Assembly (NCBI GenBank): GCA_965220835.1
Contig: OZ244842.1
Span: forward strand, 1,798,001-1,862,000
Length of the DNA stretch: 64,000 nt
Source: Azophilus sp965220835
GTDB taxonomy: Bacteria; Pseudomonadota; Gammaproteobacteria; Pseudomonadales; Azotimanducaceae
Direction: 5' to 3'
Below the pieces are notes generated by a model, which was given only the letters and a program-made list of their open reading frames with translations, made no database searches and was not told where the DNA came from. Position 1 is the stretch's first letter, and every line of letters begins with the position of its first letter. Both the position numbers and the translations under genes were made by a program. Below, in pieces: positions 48,330 through 56,994 of this stretch.

Positions 48330-49665
48330 CGCCCTGTAGTCCGCGCATCATGTTCTGCATGCCGCCCTTGCGGCCGAACTTCTTCATCATCTTTTGCATC
48401 TGCCGGTGCTGTTTGAGCATGCGGTTGACGTCGATGACTGAAGTGCCGCTGCCTTGGGCGATGCGCTGCTTGCGGGAGCTGTTGACGACATCCGGGAAGC
48501 GGCGCTCATGGGAGGTCATGGAATCGATGATCACCGCCATGCGGCGGAATTGGCCGTCGTCCAGCTGGGCTCGAGCCGAGGCCGGCACCTGGTTCATGCC
48601 AGGCAGTTTGTCCAGCATGCTGCCGACGCCGCCCATGCTGGCCATGCTCTCCAGCTGATCGCGAAAGTCCGCCAAGTCAAACTTCTGCCGCCGGGTGACC
48701 TTCTTGGCCAAGCGCGCGGCCTTGCGCTGATCGACCTTGCGCTCCGCTTCCTCGATCAGCGAAAGCACATCACCCATGCCGAGGATGCGCGAGGCGAGGC
48801 GATCCGGATGGAAGGGTTCGAGCGCTTCGGGTTTTTCGCCCATGCCCAGGAACTTGATCGGCTTCCCGGTAAGGAAGCGCACCGACAACGCCGCCCCGCC
48901 CCGGGCGTCGCCATCGGCCTTGGCGAGAATCACGCCGGTCAGGTCCAAGGCGTCATTGAACGCCTTGGCGGTCTCCGCCGCGTCCTGGCCGGTCATGGCA
49001 TCGACCACGAACAGGGTCTCGATGGGATTGAGGCGCTTCTGCAGGGCGGCGATTTCCTCCATCATGGCCGCATCCACGGCCAAACGGCCGGCGGTATCGA
49101 CGATCAGCACGTCGGCAACCTTGCTTTGCGCTTCGGCCAACGCCCGCTCGACGATGGCGATGGGCGTCTCCGACGGGCTTGAGGCAATGAACTGGGCGCC
49201 CACTTGGCCGGCTAGGGCCTCCAGTTGCTCAATGGCTGCGGGCCGGTACACGTCGGCGCTGACCAGCGCCGCCCGCTTCTTGAGCCGTTCCTTGACAAAC
49301 AGCGCCAGCTTGGCGGCAGTGGTGGTCTTGCCCGCCCCCTGCAAGCCCGCCATGAGGATGATGGCGGGCGGCACCGTGGCCAGGTTCAGCGCATCGTTGG
49401 CCTGGCCCATGACCTCCACGAGCTCCTCGTGAACGATCTTGATCAGGGCTTCCCCCGGATCCAAGGCCGCGGCGACCGACTGGCCCAGCGCCCGCCGCCT
49501 GACGTTTTCGGTGAACGACCGGACCACCGACAAGGCGACATCCGCCTCAAGCAAGGCGGCGCGCACCTCGCGCATGGCGCCGGCGACGTTGTCCTCGGTC
49601 AGCCGTGCCTTGCCGGACAGGCCCTTGAGGGCGCCACTCAAACGATCAGAGAGCCTTTCGAACAT
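48292..49665 (-). CDS. ffh: Signal recognition particle protein Ffh
   Basis: A 457-residue SRP GTPase. N domain (MFERLSDRLSGALKGLSGKA), G domain with GLQGAGKTTTAAKLA, DVYRPAAIEQL, DTAGRLAVDAAMM and TGVILAKADGDARGGAAL, then the methionine-rich M domain (FLRQLESMASMGGVGSMLDK-type DQLESMASMGGVGSMLDKLP and KQRIAQGSGTSVIDVNRML) that binds 4.5S RNA and signal peptides. The 4.5S RNA gene is not seen in the window. ATG 49665. Confidence 0.98.
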   Translation of the reverse strand: MFERLSDRLSGALKGLSGKARLTEDNVAGAMREVRAALLEADVALSVVRSFTENVRRRALGQSVAAALDPGEALIKIVHEELVEVMGQANDALNLATVPPAIILMAGLQGAGKTTTAAKLALFVKERLKKRAALVSADVYRPAAIEQLEALAGQVGAQFIASSPSETPIAIVERALAEAQSKVADVLIVDTAGRLAVDAAMMEEIAALQKRLNPIETLFVVDAMTGQDAAETAKAFNDALDLTGVILAKADGDARGGAALSVRFLTGKPIKFLGMGEKPEALEPFHPDRLASRILGMGDVLSLIEEAERKVDQRKAARLAKKVTRRQKFDLADFRDQLESMASMGGVGSMLDKLPGMNQVPASARAQLDDGQFRRMAVIIDSMTSHERRFPDVVNSSRKQRIAQGSGTSVIDVNRMLKQHRQMQKMMKKFGRKGGMQNMMRGLQGATAARRPPGLRR

Positions 49666-49695
49666 GTCATTTAGTGCCTAGGCTTGGAAATGCAA

Positions 49696-49848
49696 ACGAA
49701 CCTCGGGTTCGCAGAGACCGCAAGGTCGCATAGTTTCGCGCCAGCGAAACTACAACGAACCCCAGGTTCGCAGAGACCGCAAGGTCGCAGAGTTTCGCGC
49801 CAGCGAAACTACAACGAACCTCAGGTTCGCCGAGACCGCAAGGTCGTG
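49696..49848. repeat. 59-bp tandem repeat (2.6 units) made of three hairpins
   Basis: Units start at 49696, 49755 and 49814; the third is partial. Each unit holds three perfect inverted repeats in a row: CGAACC-tcg-GGTTCG, GACC-gcaa-GGTC (a GNRA-type loop) and AGTTTCGC-gcca-GCGAAACT. Units differ by only a few bases, mostly in loops. The array occupies the divergent region between ffh and the ccsA-like gene. Not CRISPR: there are no unique spacers. Confidence 0.93.
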
Positions 49849-49921
49849 CAGTGTAGCGGATGCGCGCCGGCTGTGCGAAACTGGCTGTCCAGCGAACTTC
49901 GCCACCCCAACCCATCAGGCC

Positions 49922-50746
49922 ATGCCGCTCATTCCCGTCGCCGCCAGCCCGCTTCTGCCGGGCCTGATCGCCATCGTTCTTTACTTGGCAGGCACCGGGC
50001 TGCAGGCCAGCACGCTGGCGCGCAGGGCCAAGCTATCCGTGCCTTGGCTGGCCGCGTTGACGGTGCCGGCCGTTGCGGCGCATGCCTTGGCCGTTCAGGC
50101 GCAGATGCACACGCCCGGCGGCATCAACCTCGGGCTTTTCCCCGTGGCCAGCCTTACGGCCTTGATCGTGGTCGCCTTGGTGATGGTCCTCAGCACCGTG
50201 CAACCGGTTCGCAGCCTGCTGGTGGTGCTCTACCCGCTATCCGCCTTGGCCCTGACCGCGTCTTTGGTTGCGGAGCCCACACCCAAGGCTGTGCAGGCGT
50301 CGGATGCCGGGCTTCGAGCCCACATCTTCGTCTCCATCCTAGCCAACAGCATTCTGATGATGGCGGCCATCCAGTCCCTTGTGTTCGGCTTTGTCGAACG
50401 CAGCATACGCCTGCGCAACCACATTTTGATGCTGCGCATACTGCCGCCCTTGGAGACCATGGAACGCTTGCTGTTCGCCATGATCTGGGCCGGTTTCGCC
50501 GCCCTGACCGCCGCCATCGGCAGCGGCTTTCTCTACCTAGAGGACATGTTCGCCCAGCGCGTGGTGCATCACACGGTCCTGTCGTCCCTCTCCTGGCTGA
50601 TCTACGGCGGCCTGCTGGCCGGCCGCCTGTGGCTTGGCTGGCGTGGCGCATCCGCCGTGCGCTGGACCATCATCGCCTTCAACTTCCTGCTGCTGGGCTA
50701 CTTCGGCAGCAAGTTCGTGCTTGAGATGCTGCTGGAACCGGGCTAA
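49922..50746 (+). CDS. ypjD: CcsA/YpjD-like cytochrome c assembly family membrane protein
   Basis: A 274-residue inner-membrane protein with about eight hydrophobic segments (LLPGLIAIVLYLAGTGLQAS, NLGLFPVASLTALIVVALVM, HIFVSILANSILMMAAIQS, IIAFNFLLLGYFGSKFVLEM). SGFLYLEDMF-like GSGFLYLEDMF and the histidines around residue 107 resemble the HemX/CcsA heme-handling superfamily. Its place beside ffh matches E. coli ypjD. It may carry heme or act in c-type cytochrome assembly; no experimentally defined role. ATG 49922. Confidence 0.85.
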   Translation: MPLIPVAASPLLPGLIAIVLYLAGTGLQASTLARRAKLSVPWLAALTVPAVAAHALAVQAQMHTPGGINLGLFPVASLTALIVVALVMVLSTVQPVRSLLVVLYPLSALALTASLVAEPTPKAVQASDAGLRAHIFVSILANSILMMAAIQSLVFGFVERSIRLRNHILMLRILPPLETMERLLFAMIWAGFAALTAAIGSGFLYLEDMFAQRVVHHTVLSSLSWLIYGGLLAGRLWLGWRGASAVRWTIIAFNFLLLGYFGSKFVLEMLLEPG

Positions 50747-50770
50747 AGCCCCAAGAGCCGGCGGGCAGCC

Positions 50771-52492
50771 TCAGGCGACGCGCCAACGGCGGTTCAGCGC
50801 GGCAACCACCCCGTTGAAGGAGGCCGTGATGGTGTTGCGGCTGACGCCCACGCCATAGCACCGCCCGCCATCGGCATCCTCGATGGCCAGCAGGCAGATC
50901 GCTTGGGCGTCACTGCCGGTGGTCAGCGCATGCTCGTGGTACTCGACGATGTTGACGGGCTCGTTGAAGGTCTCCTCAAGGCCGTTGACGAAGGCCTCGA
51001 TGGGACCGCCCCCCTCACCGTCTATGGTGACCAGCTGCTCGGACGCCTCGATGCGGGCAACGCAGCGTTGCTCGGCGCGACGCCCGGTCAGCACGTCAAA
51101 GTCGATGAGCCGGTAGGGGCCGCTCTCCACGGCGTACTCATCAAGCAGCGCCTGGTGGATTTCCTGAACCTTGACCTCCCGGTCGAGGGTCTCGGTCAGC
51201 TTTTGGACGACGCCGCTGAACTCCTTGAGCATCTCCCGGGGCAGAATGATGCCGTAGAACTCCTCGAGCAGGAAGCCGACGCCGCCCTTGCCGGACTGGC
51301 TGTTGACGCGCACCGTTTCCTTGTAGGAAGAACCCACGTCGCCCGGATCGATGGGCAGGTAGGGCACCTCCCAATGGTCCGGATCAACCTGCGCCATGCC
51401 CTTCTTGATGGCGTCCTGGTGGGAGCCGGAGAAGGCCGTGAACACCAAGTCCCCCGCGTAGGGGTGGCGCTCGTGCACGGGCAGCTTGTTGATGGCCTCA
51501 ACGGTCTTGCGGATGCGCGGCATGTTGCGGAAGTCCAGCTCCGGGTCCACGCCTTGGCTGAAAAGGTTCATCGCCATGGTGACGATGTCGCAGTTGCCGG
51601 TGCGCTCGCCGTTGCCGAACAGGGTGCCTTCAACCCGCTCGGCGCCGGCGAGCAGCGCCAACTCCGTGGCGGCGATGCCGGTGCCCCGGTCGTTGTGGGT
51701 GTGCAGGCTGATCACCGCCTTGTCGCGGTGCGGGAAGTGGCTGGCGAACCACTCGATCTGGTCCGCATAGACGTTGGGGGTGGCCATCTCCACGGTGGAC
51801 GGGAGGTTGACGATCATCGGCCGCTCCGCGGTCGCGCCCCACTGTTCCGCCACCGCGGTGCAAATGTCCACGGCGAAATCGAGCTCCGTGCCGGTGAAGC
51901 TCTCCGGCGAGTACTCGAAGGTGATGTCGGAATCCAAGCCCGCAAGGCCCGCCTTGACCAAGGAGACGCCCTTGACCGCGAGGTCGATGATGCCTTGGCG
52001 GTCCATGCCGAACACCACCCGCCGCTGCAGCTCCGACGTGGAGTTGTACAGATGGAAGATGACCTTGGGCGCGCCGCTCAAGGCTTCCACGGTGCGCTCA
52101 ATGAGCTCCTCGCGCGCTTGGCACAGCACTTGGATGGCAACGCCATCGGGAATGCGGCCCTCATCGATGATGCGGCGAATGAAGTCGAAGTCCGGCTGCG
52201 AGGCCGCCGGGAAGCCGACCTCGATCTCCGCAAAGCCCACCTCCAGCAACAGGTCGAACATGCGCAGCTTCTCCTGCACGTTCATGGGGTCGATCAAGGC
52301 TTGGTTGCCGTCCCGCAGGTCCACGCTGCACCAGCGCGGCGCACGCTCCAAGGTGCGGCTCGGCCATTGCCGGCCGGGCAGGTCGATGGGGGCAAACGGG
52401 CGGTACTTGTGGAACGGCATCGCGCCGCCGGCACGGCTGCGCGGTTGATGGGGTGGTGACTGCGGTTCGCTGGCTGCGGCAGACTCGCTCAT
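50771..52492 (-). CDS. leuA: 2-isopropylmalate synthase
   Basis: A 573-residue enzyme for the first step of leucine synthesis (acetyl-CoA plus 2-ketoisovalerate). VDLRDGNQALIDPM gives the metal-binding and catalytic Arg-Asp; GNGERTGNCDIV and SLHTHNDRGTGIAATEL supply the His-x-His metal ligands. The C-terminal about 140 residues are the LeuA allosteric (leucine-binding) domain (FDVLTGRRAEQRCVARIEAS). It belongs to the long LeuA2 type. ATG 52492 has AGGAG eight bases upstream. A leader peptide and promoter precede it. Confidence 0.96.
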   Translation of the reverse strand: MSESAAASEPQSPPHQPRSRAGGAMPFHKYRPFAPIDLPGRQWPSRTLERAPRWCSVDLRDGNQALIDPMNVQEKLRMFDLLLEVGFAEIEVGFPAASQPDFDFIRRIIDEGRIPDGVAIQVLCQAREELIERTVEALSGAPKVIFHLYNSTSELQRRVVFGMDRQGIIDLAVKGVSLVKAGLAGLDSDITFEYSPESFTGTELDFAVDICTAVAEQWGATAERPMIVNLPSTVEMATPNVYADQIEWFASHFPHRDKAVISLHTHNDRGTGIAATELALLAGAERVEGTLFGNGERTGNCDIVTMAMNLFSQGVDPELDFRNMPRIRKTVEAINKLPVHERHPYAGDLVFTAFSGSHQDAIKKGMAQVDPDHWEVPYLPIDPGDVGSSYKETVRVNSQSGKGGVGFLLEEFYGIILPREMLKEFSGVVQKLTETLDREVKVQEIHQALLDEYAVESGPYRLIDFDVLTGRRAEQRCVARIEASEQLVTIDGEGGGPIEAFVNGLEETFNEPVNIVEYHEHALTTGSDAQAICLLAIEDADGGRCYGVGVSRNTITASFNGVVAALNRRWRVA

Positions 52493-52569
52493 GGCCAAGA
52501 CTCCTGCTGAGTGGATGGGGGCTTTTGGTTGAGGCGGGCGGTTGCCCTTTTTGGGGATAGGTGTGCCGG

Positions 52570-52641
52570 CTACGCCGGCAGCAGGAGCAGGCGCAGGGCT
52601 TGCGGACGCAAGGAAAGGACTTGGTGGAAGAGCTTGTTCAC
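52570..52641 (-). CDS. leuL: Probable leuA leader peptide
   Basis: A 23-codon frame starting GTG (52641) and ending TAG (52572-52570), 78 bases before leuA. Eight of 23 residues are leucine, with the run ALRLLLLPA just before the stop, the pattern of leucine attenuator leaders. Its stop overlaps a hairpin GCCGGC-tac-GCCGGC (52565-52579). The start is at or next to the predicted transcription start, so translation may be leaderless; no Shine-Dalgarno is visible. No T-run terminator is visible downstream, so attenuation might act on leuA translation instead of transcription. Confidence 0.55.
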   Translation of the reverse strand: MNKLFHQVLSLRPQALRLLLLPA

Positions 52642-52648
52642 GCCGCGC

Positions 52649-52677
52649 ACTATCCCGGTGTCACGCGGGGTTGTCAA
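52649..52677 (-). promoter_or_regulatory. leuA promoter
   Basis: On the minus strand TTGACA (52677-52672) and GATAGT (52654-52649) are 17 bases apart, ending just before the purL stop. Transcription would begin near 52642, directly at the leader-peptide start codon. Confidence 0.65.
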
Positions 52678-52682
52678 GGGGT

Positions 52683-55600
52683 CTAGCCCACTTCCCGCCG
52701 CGCATTGCGGAACAACCGCAGCCAAGGGCCATCCTCGCCCCAGGACGGGTCCGACCAGGCGTTTTGGACGGTGCGGAACACGCGCTCCGGATGCGGCATC
52801 AGAATCAGCACCCGTCCGTCCGCGGCGCTGACGCCCGCCAAGCCGTCCTGGGAGCCGTTGGGATTGGCCGGGTAGGCTTCGGCCACGCTGTGATGGGCAT
52901 TCACGTATTGCACCGCAACCAAGCCCGATGAGGCGAGAAGCCCCCTATCGCCCGCATCAGCGAATTCGGCGCGGCCCTCGCCATGGGCGACCGGCACCGG
53001 CAGAACGCTGCCGGCCATGCCGGCCAGCCAGGGCGAAGCGCTTGCATTGATCCGCACCAGAACGTTGCGCCCCTCGAACTGCTCCGAACGGTTGCGCACG
53101 AACCGCGGCCAGGATTCAGCGCCGGGAATCAACGCCTTGAGGTGGGCCATCATCTGGCAGCCGTTGCAGACGCCGAGCGCCAGCCGGTCGGCGGCGAAGA
53201 AGGCGGCAAAGGCGTCGCGCACGGCGCCGTGATGGAGAATGCTCTTCGCCCAGCCGCCGCCGCCGCCGAGCACGTCGCCGTAGGAAAAGCCGCCGCAAGC
53301 GGCCAGCACCGGGAAGTCCAGCAGCGGCACGGCGCCGGAAATCAGATCCGTCATGTGTACGTCCACCGCCGTGAAGCCAGCCCGGTCGAAGGCCGCGGCC
53401 ATTTCCAGGTGGCCGTTGACGCCCTGCTCCCGCAGCACGGCCACCCGGGGCCGGGCCTCGCCAATGGCGAAGGCCGCCCGCGGCTCTGCCGGATCGAACG
53501 CCAGTTTGGCCGATAGCCCGGGATTGGCTTCCCGGATGCCGGCGTGCTCTTCGTCCGCCGCTTGGGGATTGTCCCTCAGGCGCTGCATTCGGTGGCTCGG
53601 CTCGGCCCATCGGCTTTGCCAATCAGCGCGCTCCTCATCCACCACAAGGGTGCCCCGGTGGTGGATGCGCAGCCGTTCGTCGCTGCGCACCGCACCTAAG
53701 TCGATCACCGACGCCCCGACATCCCTGTATGCGGCCTTGACCTGGGCGACTTCCGTCTCCGCGACCTGCACTACCCAGCCCAGCTCCTCCGCGAAAAGCG
53801 CACCCAGCAGGTTCTCCGCGGCGATTTCGACCTCCCATCCGAGGCGCCCGGCGAAGGCCATTTCCCCCAAGGTCACCAGCAAGCCGCCATCGGAACGGTC
53901 GTGATAGGCCAGCAGGGCGCCGGCCCGATTGAGCGCTGCGGTGGCCCGCCAGGCGCCCGCCAGCACCTTGGCGTCATCCAAATCGGGACACAGATCCCCC
54001 AATTGCCCGAAGCACTGGGCCAGCGCGCTGCCGCCGAGACGCCCCCGCCCCATCCCCAAGTCCACCAGCAGCAGGCGCGAAGGCGTGCGCCGCAGCACCG
54101 GGGTGAGCGTGCGCCGCGCATCAACCACCGGCGCAAACGCCGACACGATCAGCGTCATGGGCGAGACCACGCTGCGCTCGGCACCCTGCTGCCGCCAGCG
54201 GGTCGCCATGGACAGGCTGTCCTTGCCCACCGGAATGGCAATGCCAAGCTGCGGACAAAGCTCCAGCCCCACTGACCGCACCGCATCGAACAGCGCCTGC
54301 TCTTCGGCGTCCCGGCCCGCCGCCGCCATCCAGTTGGCGGACAGCACCACCCGTTGCAGCGCCTCAACGTCCGCCGCCATGAGGTTGGTCAGCGCCTCCC
54401 CAACGGCCAGGCGCGCGGAGGCTGCCGGATCGATCAGGGCCACGGGCGACCGTTCCCCCATTGCCATCGCCTCGCCGCGGCAGGTGCGATAACCGGCCAA
54501 GGTCACTGCCACATCGCTGACCGGCACCTGCCAGGGGCCAACCATCTGCTCGCGCGCCACCAGGCCGGTGATGCTGCGGTCGCCAATGGTGATCAAGTAC
54601 TGCTTGCTCGCCACGGCCGGGAACCCGAGCACGCGATGAATGGCATCGTCCAGGCGCACGTCGGTCAAGTCCAAGGGCGGGTTGGCGGGCGCCGACCGCT
54701 TGATGGAACGATGCAGTGCCGGCGAGCTGCCAAACAACATCGAGAGCGGCATGTCCACCGGGCTGTTGTCAAAGGCGCTGTCATGCACCAAAAGCGACTG
54801 TTCCGCGCAGGCCTCACCGACGACCGCCCAAGGGCACCGCTCCCGCTCGCAAAGCGCCGCGAACTCGTCCAAGCGCGCCTTGGCAACGCCCAACACATAG
54901 CGCTCCTGGGCTTCGTTGCACCAAATCTCCGCCGGCGACATGCCCGGATCGGCGTTCGGCACCTGGCGCAGTTCGAAGCGTCCGCCGGTGCCGGCGTCCT
55001 TGACCAGTTCCGGCAGGGCGTTCGACAACCCACCTGCTCCCACGTCATGAATCAGCAAAATTGGATTCTCGTCGCCCAAGGCCGTGCAGGCGTCGATGAC
55101 TTCCTGGCAACGGCGCTGCATCTCCGCGTTGTCGCGCTGCACTGACGCGAAATCCAGCTCTGATGAACTCGCTCCCGACGCCATGCTGGAGGCGGCGCCG
55201 CCACCTAAGCCGATCAGCATGGCTGGCCCGCCCAGCACGACGATTTGGGTGCCCGGCGCGAAGCCCTCGGCCTGCACATGGCCGGGCCGGACGGTGCCGA
55301 GCCCGCCGGCGATCATCACTGGCTTGTGGTAGCCGCGCACTGTTTGCGGATGCTTGGCATCGGCCTGCTCGAACGTGCGGAAGTAACCGCACAGCCCAGG
55401 CCGGCCGTATTCGTTGTTGAAGGCCGCCGCGCCAATCGGCCCCTCCAACATGATGTCCAGCGCCGAGGCCATGGTGTCTGGCTTGCCCGTGGCGATTTCC
55501 CAAGGCTCCGGATGGCCAGGGATGTTGAGGTGCGAGGTGGTGAACCCGGTGAGCCCCGCCTTCGGCTTGGAGCCGCGCCCCACCGCGCCTTCATCGCGAA

Positions 55601-56540
55601 TCTCACCGCCGCTGCCGGTGGCCGCCCCCGGATAGGGCGCAATGCCGGTGGGATGGTTGTGTGTCTCGACCTTCATCAACACGGGCGCTTGCTCAGTGAC
55701 GTAACGGTACTGATGGGAGCGGGGGTCGGCCATGAAGCGCTGGTTGCGCGGGCCGGCGATCACCGCGGCGTTGTCCGCATAGGCGCTCAGGATGCCGAAG
55801 CCGCCGGTCGCCCGATGGGTGTTGCGGATCATGTCGAACAGGGAGTGATCCATGGCCCGCTGATCGATGGTCCAGCTGGCGTTGAAGATCTTGTGACGGC
55901 AGTGTTCCGAGTTCGCTTGGGCGAACATCATCAGCTCCACATCCGTCGGCTCGCGCTCGAGTGCAGCGAAGGCACCGGCCAAGTAGCGGATTTCGGCTGG
56001 CGCCAATGCCAAGCCGAGTTCCCGATTGGCCGCCTCCAGCGCTACCTGACCGCCGCTTAGCACTGGAATGTGCGCCAACGGGCGCGGCGGCTGGGTTGCA
56101 AACAGCCCCTTGAGCGCCGCCTCATCGACCGGTGCCTCCGTCATTCTGTCGTAAAGGCGCCCAACGAGGGACGCATCCAGCCGGGGAGCGGCAAACCAGC
56201 GCACGCCCCGCTCCACGCGAACCACCTTGCCAAGCCCGCAAATGTGGAAAATGTCCGTGGCCTTGCTGGACCAAGGCGAGATCAGCCCCGCTCGCGGCAT
56301 GACGGTGGCAACCTGCACGGCACCTGGATGAGCCGCCAAGGACGCTGGGAGGCCCCGCTGGGGACCATACTGCAGGAGGCTTTGCGCCCGCTCCATCTCG
56401 GCTGCGTCAAGCGGCTCGGCAAGCTTAAGGACGTGCACGAACTCCGCGTACAGGGCATCGAGCCCCAGCGGCTCCCGGAGCTTCTGCAGCGCGAATTCGG
56501 ACAGCGCCGGCGGCCCCGGCAACGCAAGCACGCCGGTCAC
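52683..56540 (-). CDS. purL: Phosphoribosylformylglycinamidine synthase (PurL, large type)
   Basis: A 1285-residue FGAM synthase, the single-chain form of proteobacteria. N-terminal domain (SPWSSKATDIFHICGL), two AIRS-like ATP domains (FAQANSEHCRHKIFNASWTI; THNHPTGIAPYPGAATGSGG; IAIPVGKDSLSMATRW) and a C-terminal glutamine amidotransferase (LGVCNGCQMM nucleophile, MPHPERVFR His/Glu). It converts FGAR to FGAM using glutamine and ATP. The start is GTG 56540, overlapping the tadA stop (GTGA). The frame remains open upstream through tadA, but that part is antisense-like shadow sequence. Confidence 0.97.
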   Translation of the reverse strand: MTGVLALPGPPALSEFALQKLREPLGLDALYAEFVHVLKLAEPLDAAEMERAQSLLQYGPQRGLPASLAAHPGAVQVATVMPRAGLISPWSSKATDIFHICGLGKVVRVERGVRWFAAPRLDASLVGRLYDRMTEAPVDEAALKGLFATQPPRPLAHIPVLSGGQVALEAANRELGLALAPAEIRYLAGAFAALEREPTDVELMMFAQANSEHCRHKIFNASWTIDQRAMDHSLFDMIRNTHRATGGFGILSAYADNAAVIAGPRNQRFMADPRSHQYRYVTEQAPVLMKVETHNHPTGIAPYPGAATGSGGEIRDEGAVGRGSKPKAGLTGFTTSHLNIPGHPEPWEIATGKPDTMASALDIMLEGPIGAAAFNNEYGRPGLCGYFRTFEQADAKHPQTVRGYHKPVMIAGGLGTVRPGHVQAEGFAPGTQIVVLGGPAMLIGLGGGAASSMASGASSSELDFASVQRDNAEMQRRCQEVIDACTALGDENPILLIHDVGAGGLSNALPELVKDAGTGGRFELRQVPNADPGMSPAEIWCNEAQERYVLGVAKARLDEFAALCERERCPWAVVGEACAEQSLLVHDSAFDNSPVDMPLSMLFGSSPALHRSIKRSAPANPPLDLTDVRLDDAIHRVLGFPAVASKQYLITIGDRSITGLVAREQMVGPWQVPVSDVAVTLAGYRTCRGEAMAMGERSPVALIDPAASARLAVGEALTNLMAADVEALQRVVLSANWMAAAGRDAEEQALFDAVRSVGLELCPQLGIAIPVGKDSLSMATRWRQQGAERSVVSPMTLIVSAFAPVVDARRTLTPVLRRTPSRLLLVDLGMGRGRLGGSALAQCFGQLGDLCPDLDDAKVLAGAWRATAALNRAGALLAYHDRSDGGLLVTLGEMAFAGRLGWEVEIAAENLLGALFAEELGWVVQVAETEVAQVKAAYRDVGASVIDLGAVRSDERLRIHHRGTLVVDEERADWQSRWAEPSHRMQRLRDNPQAADEEHAGIREANPGLSAKLAFDPAEPRAAFAIGEARPRVAVLREQGVNGHLEMAAAFDRAGFTAVDVHMTDLISGAVPLLDFPVLAACGGFSYGDVLGGGGGWAKSILHHGAVRDAFAAFFAADRLALGVCNGCQMMAHLKALIPGAESWPRFVRNRSEQFEGRNVLVRINASASPWLAGMAGSVLPVPVAHGEGRAEFADAGDRGLLASSGLVAVQYVNAHHSVAEAYPANPNGSQDGLAGVSAADGRVLILMPHPERVFRTVQNAWSDPSWGEDGPWLRLFRNARREVG

Positions 56541-56974
56541 GACCGCCGCGCCTCGAAGAACCTGCGCATCAAGGCGCCGCACTCCGCCGCCATGACGCCG
56601 CCTTGGGCGACCACCCGATGGTTGTGGGCGGGGTTCTCCAGCACCCGGCCGCGGCTCTGAATGGCTCCTGCGCGAGGCTCCGGCGTGCCAAACACCAGCC
56701 GCTCGATGCGGGCGTGAACGAGGGCGCCGGCGCACATGGTGCAGGGCTCCACGGTGACGTAGAGGGTGGCGCCCGGCAGCCGGTAGTTGCCCCGCGCCGC
56801 ACCTGCCGCGCGCAAGGCCACGATCTCCGCGTGAGCGCTTGGGTCGCGGTCTTCGATGACCCGGTTGCGGCCCTGGCCGAGCAGAACCCCGTCGGCCAAA
56901 TCCACCACCACGGCCCCCACCGGCACTTCGCCGCAGCCAGCCGCCTCCTCGGCAAGCTGCAGCGCCTGCCCCAT
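56537..56974 (-). CDS. tadA: tRNA-specific adenosine deaminase TadA
   Basis: A 145-residue cytidine/adenosine deaminase-fold enzyme producing inosine-34 in tRNA-Arg. Zinc/catalytic motif SAHAEIVAL and the PCTMC motif in VTVEPCTMCAGAL are present, with GNYRLPGATL between. The ATG at 56974 gives a slightly short N-terminus (the WM..AL start of homologues falls right at it: AWMGQALQLAEEAA). It follows guaA by 20 bases and overlaps purL. Confidence 0.95.
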   Translation of the reverse strand: MGQALQLAEEAAGCGEVPVGAVVVDLADGVLLGQGRNRVIEDRDPSAHAEIVALRAAGAARGNYRLPGATLYVTVEPCTMCAGALVHARIERLVFGTPEPRAGAIQSRGRVLENPAHNHRVVAQGGVMAAECGALMRRFFEARRS

Positions 56975-56994
56975 CCAAGCCAGATCCGTTGCCG

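Noticed and set aside
49696..49848. CRISPR-like array
   Set aside because: 59-bp units are repeated whole, with no unique spacers and no cas genes.
50903..52459. A 518-codon plus-strand frame opposite leuA
   Set aside because: Shadow of leuA, whose catalytic and allosteric domains are complete on the minus strand.
52683..56978. A single 1431-codon frame suggesting a TadA-PurL fusion
   Set aside because: The part upstream of GTG 56540 is a shifted reading of tadA, which is complete in its own frame; the GTGA overlap shows two separate genes.
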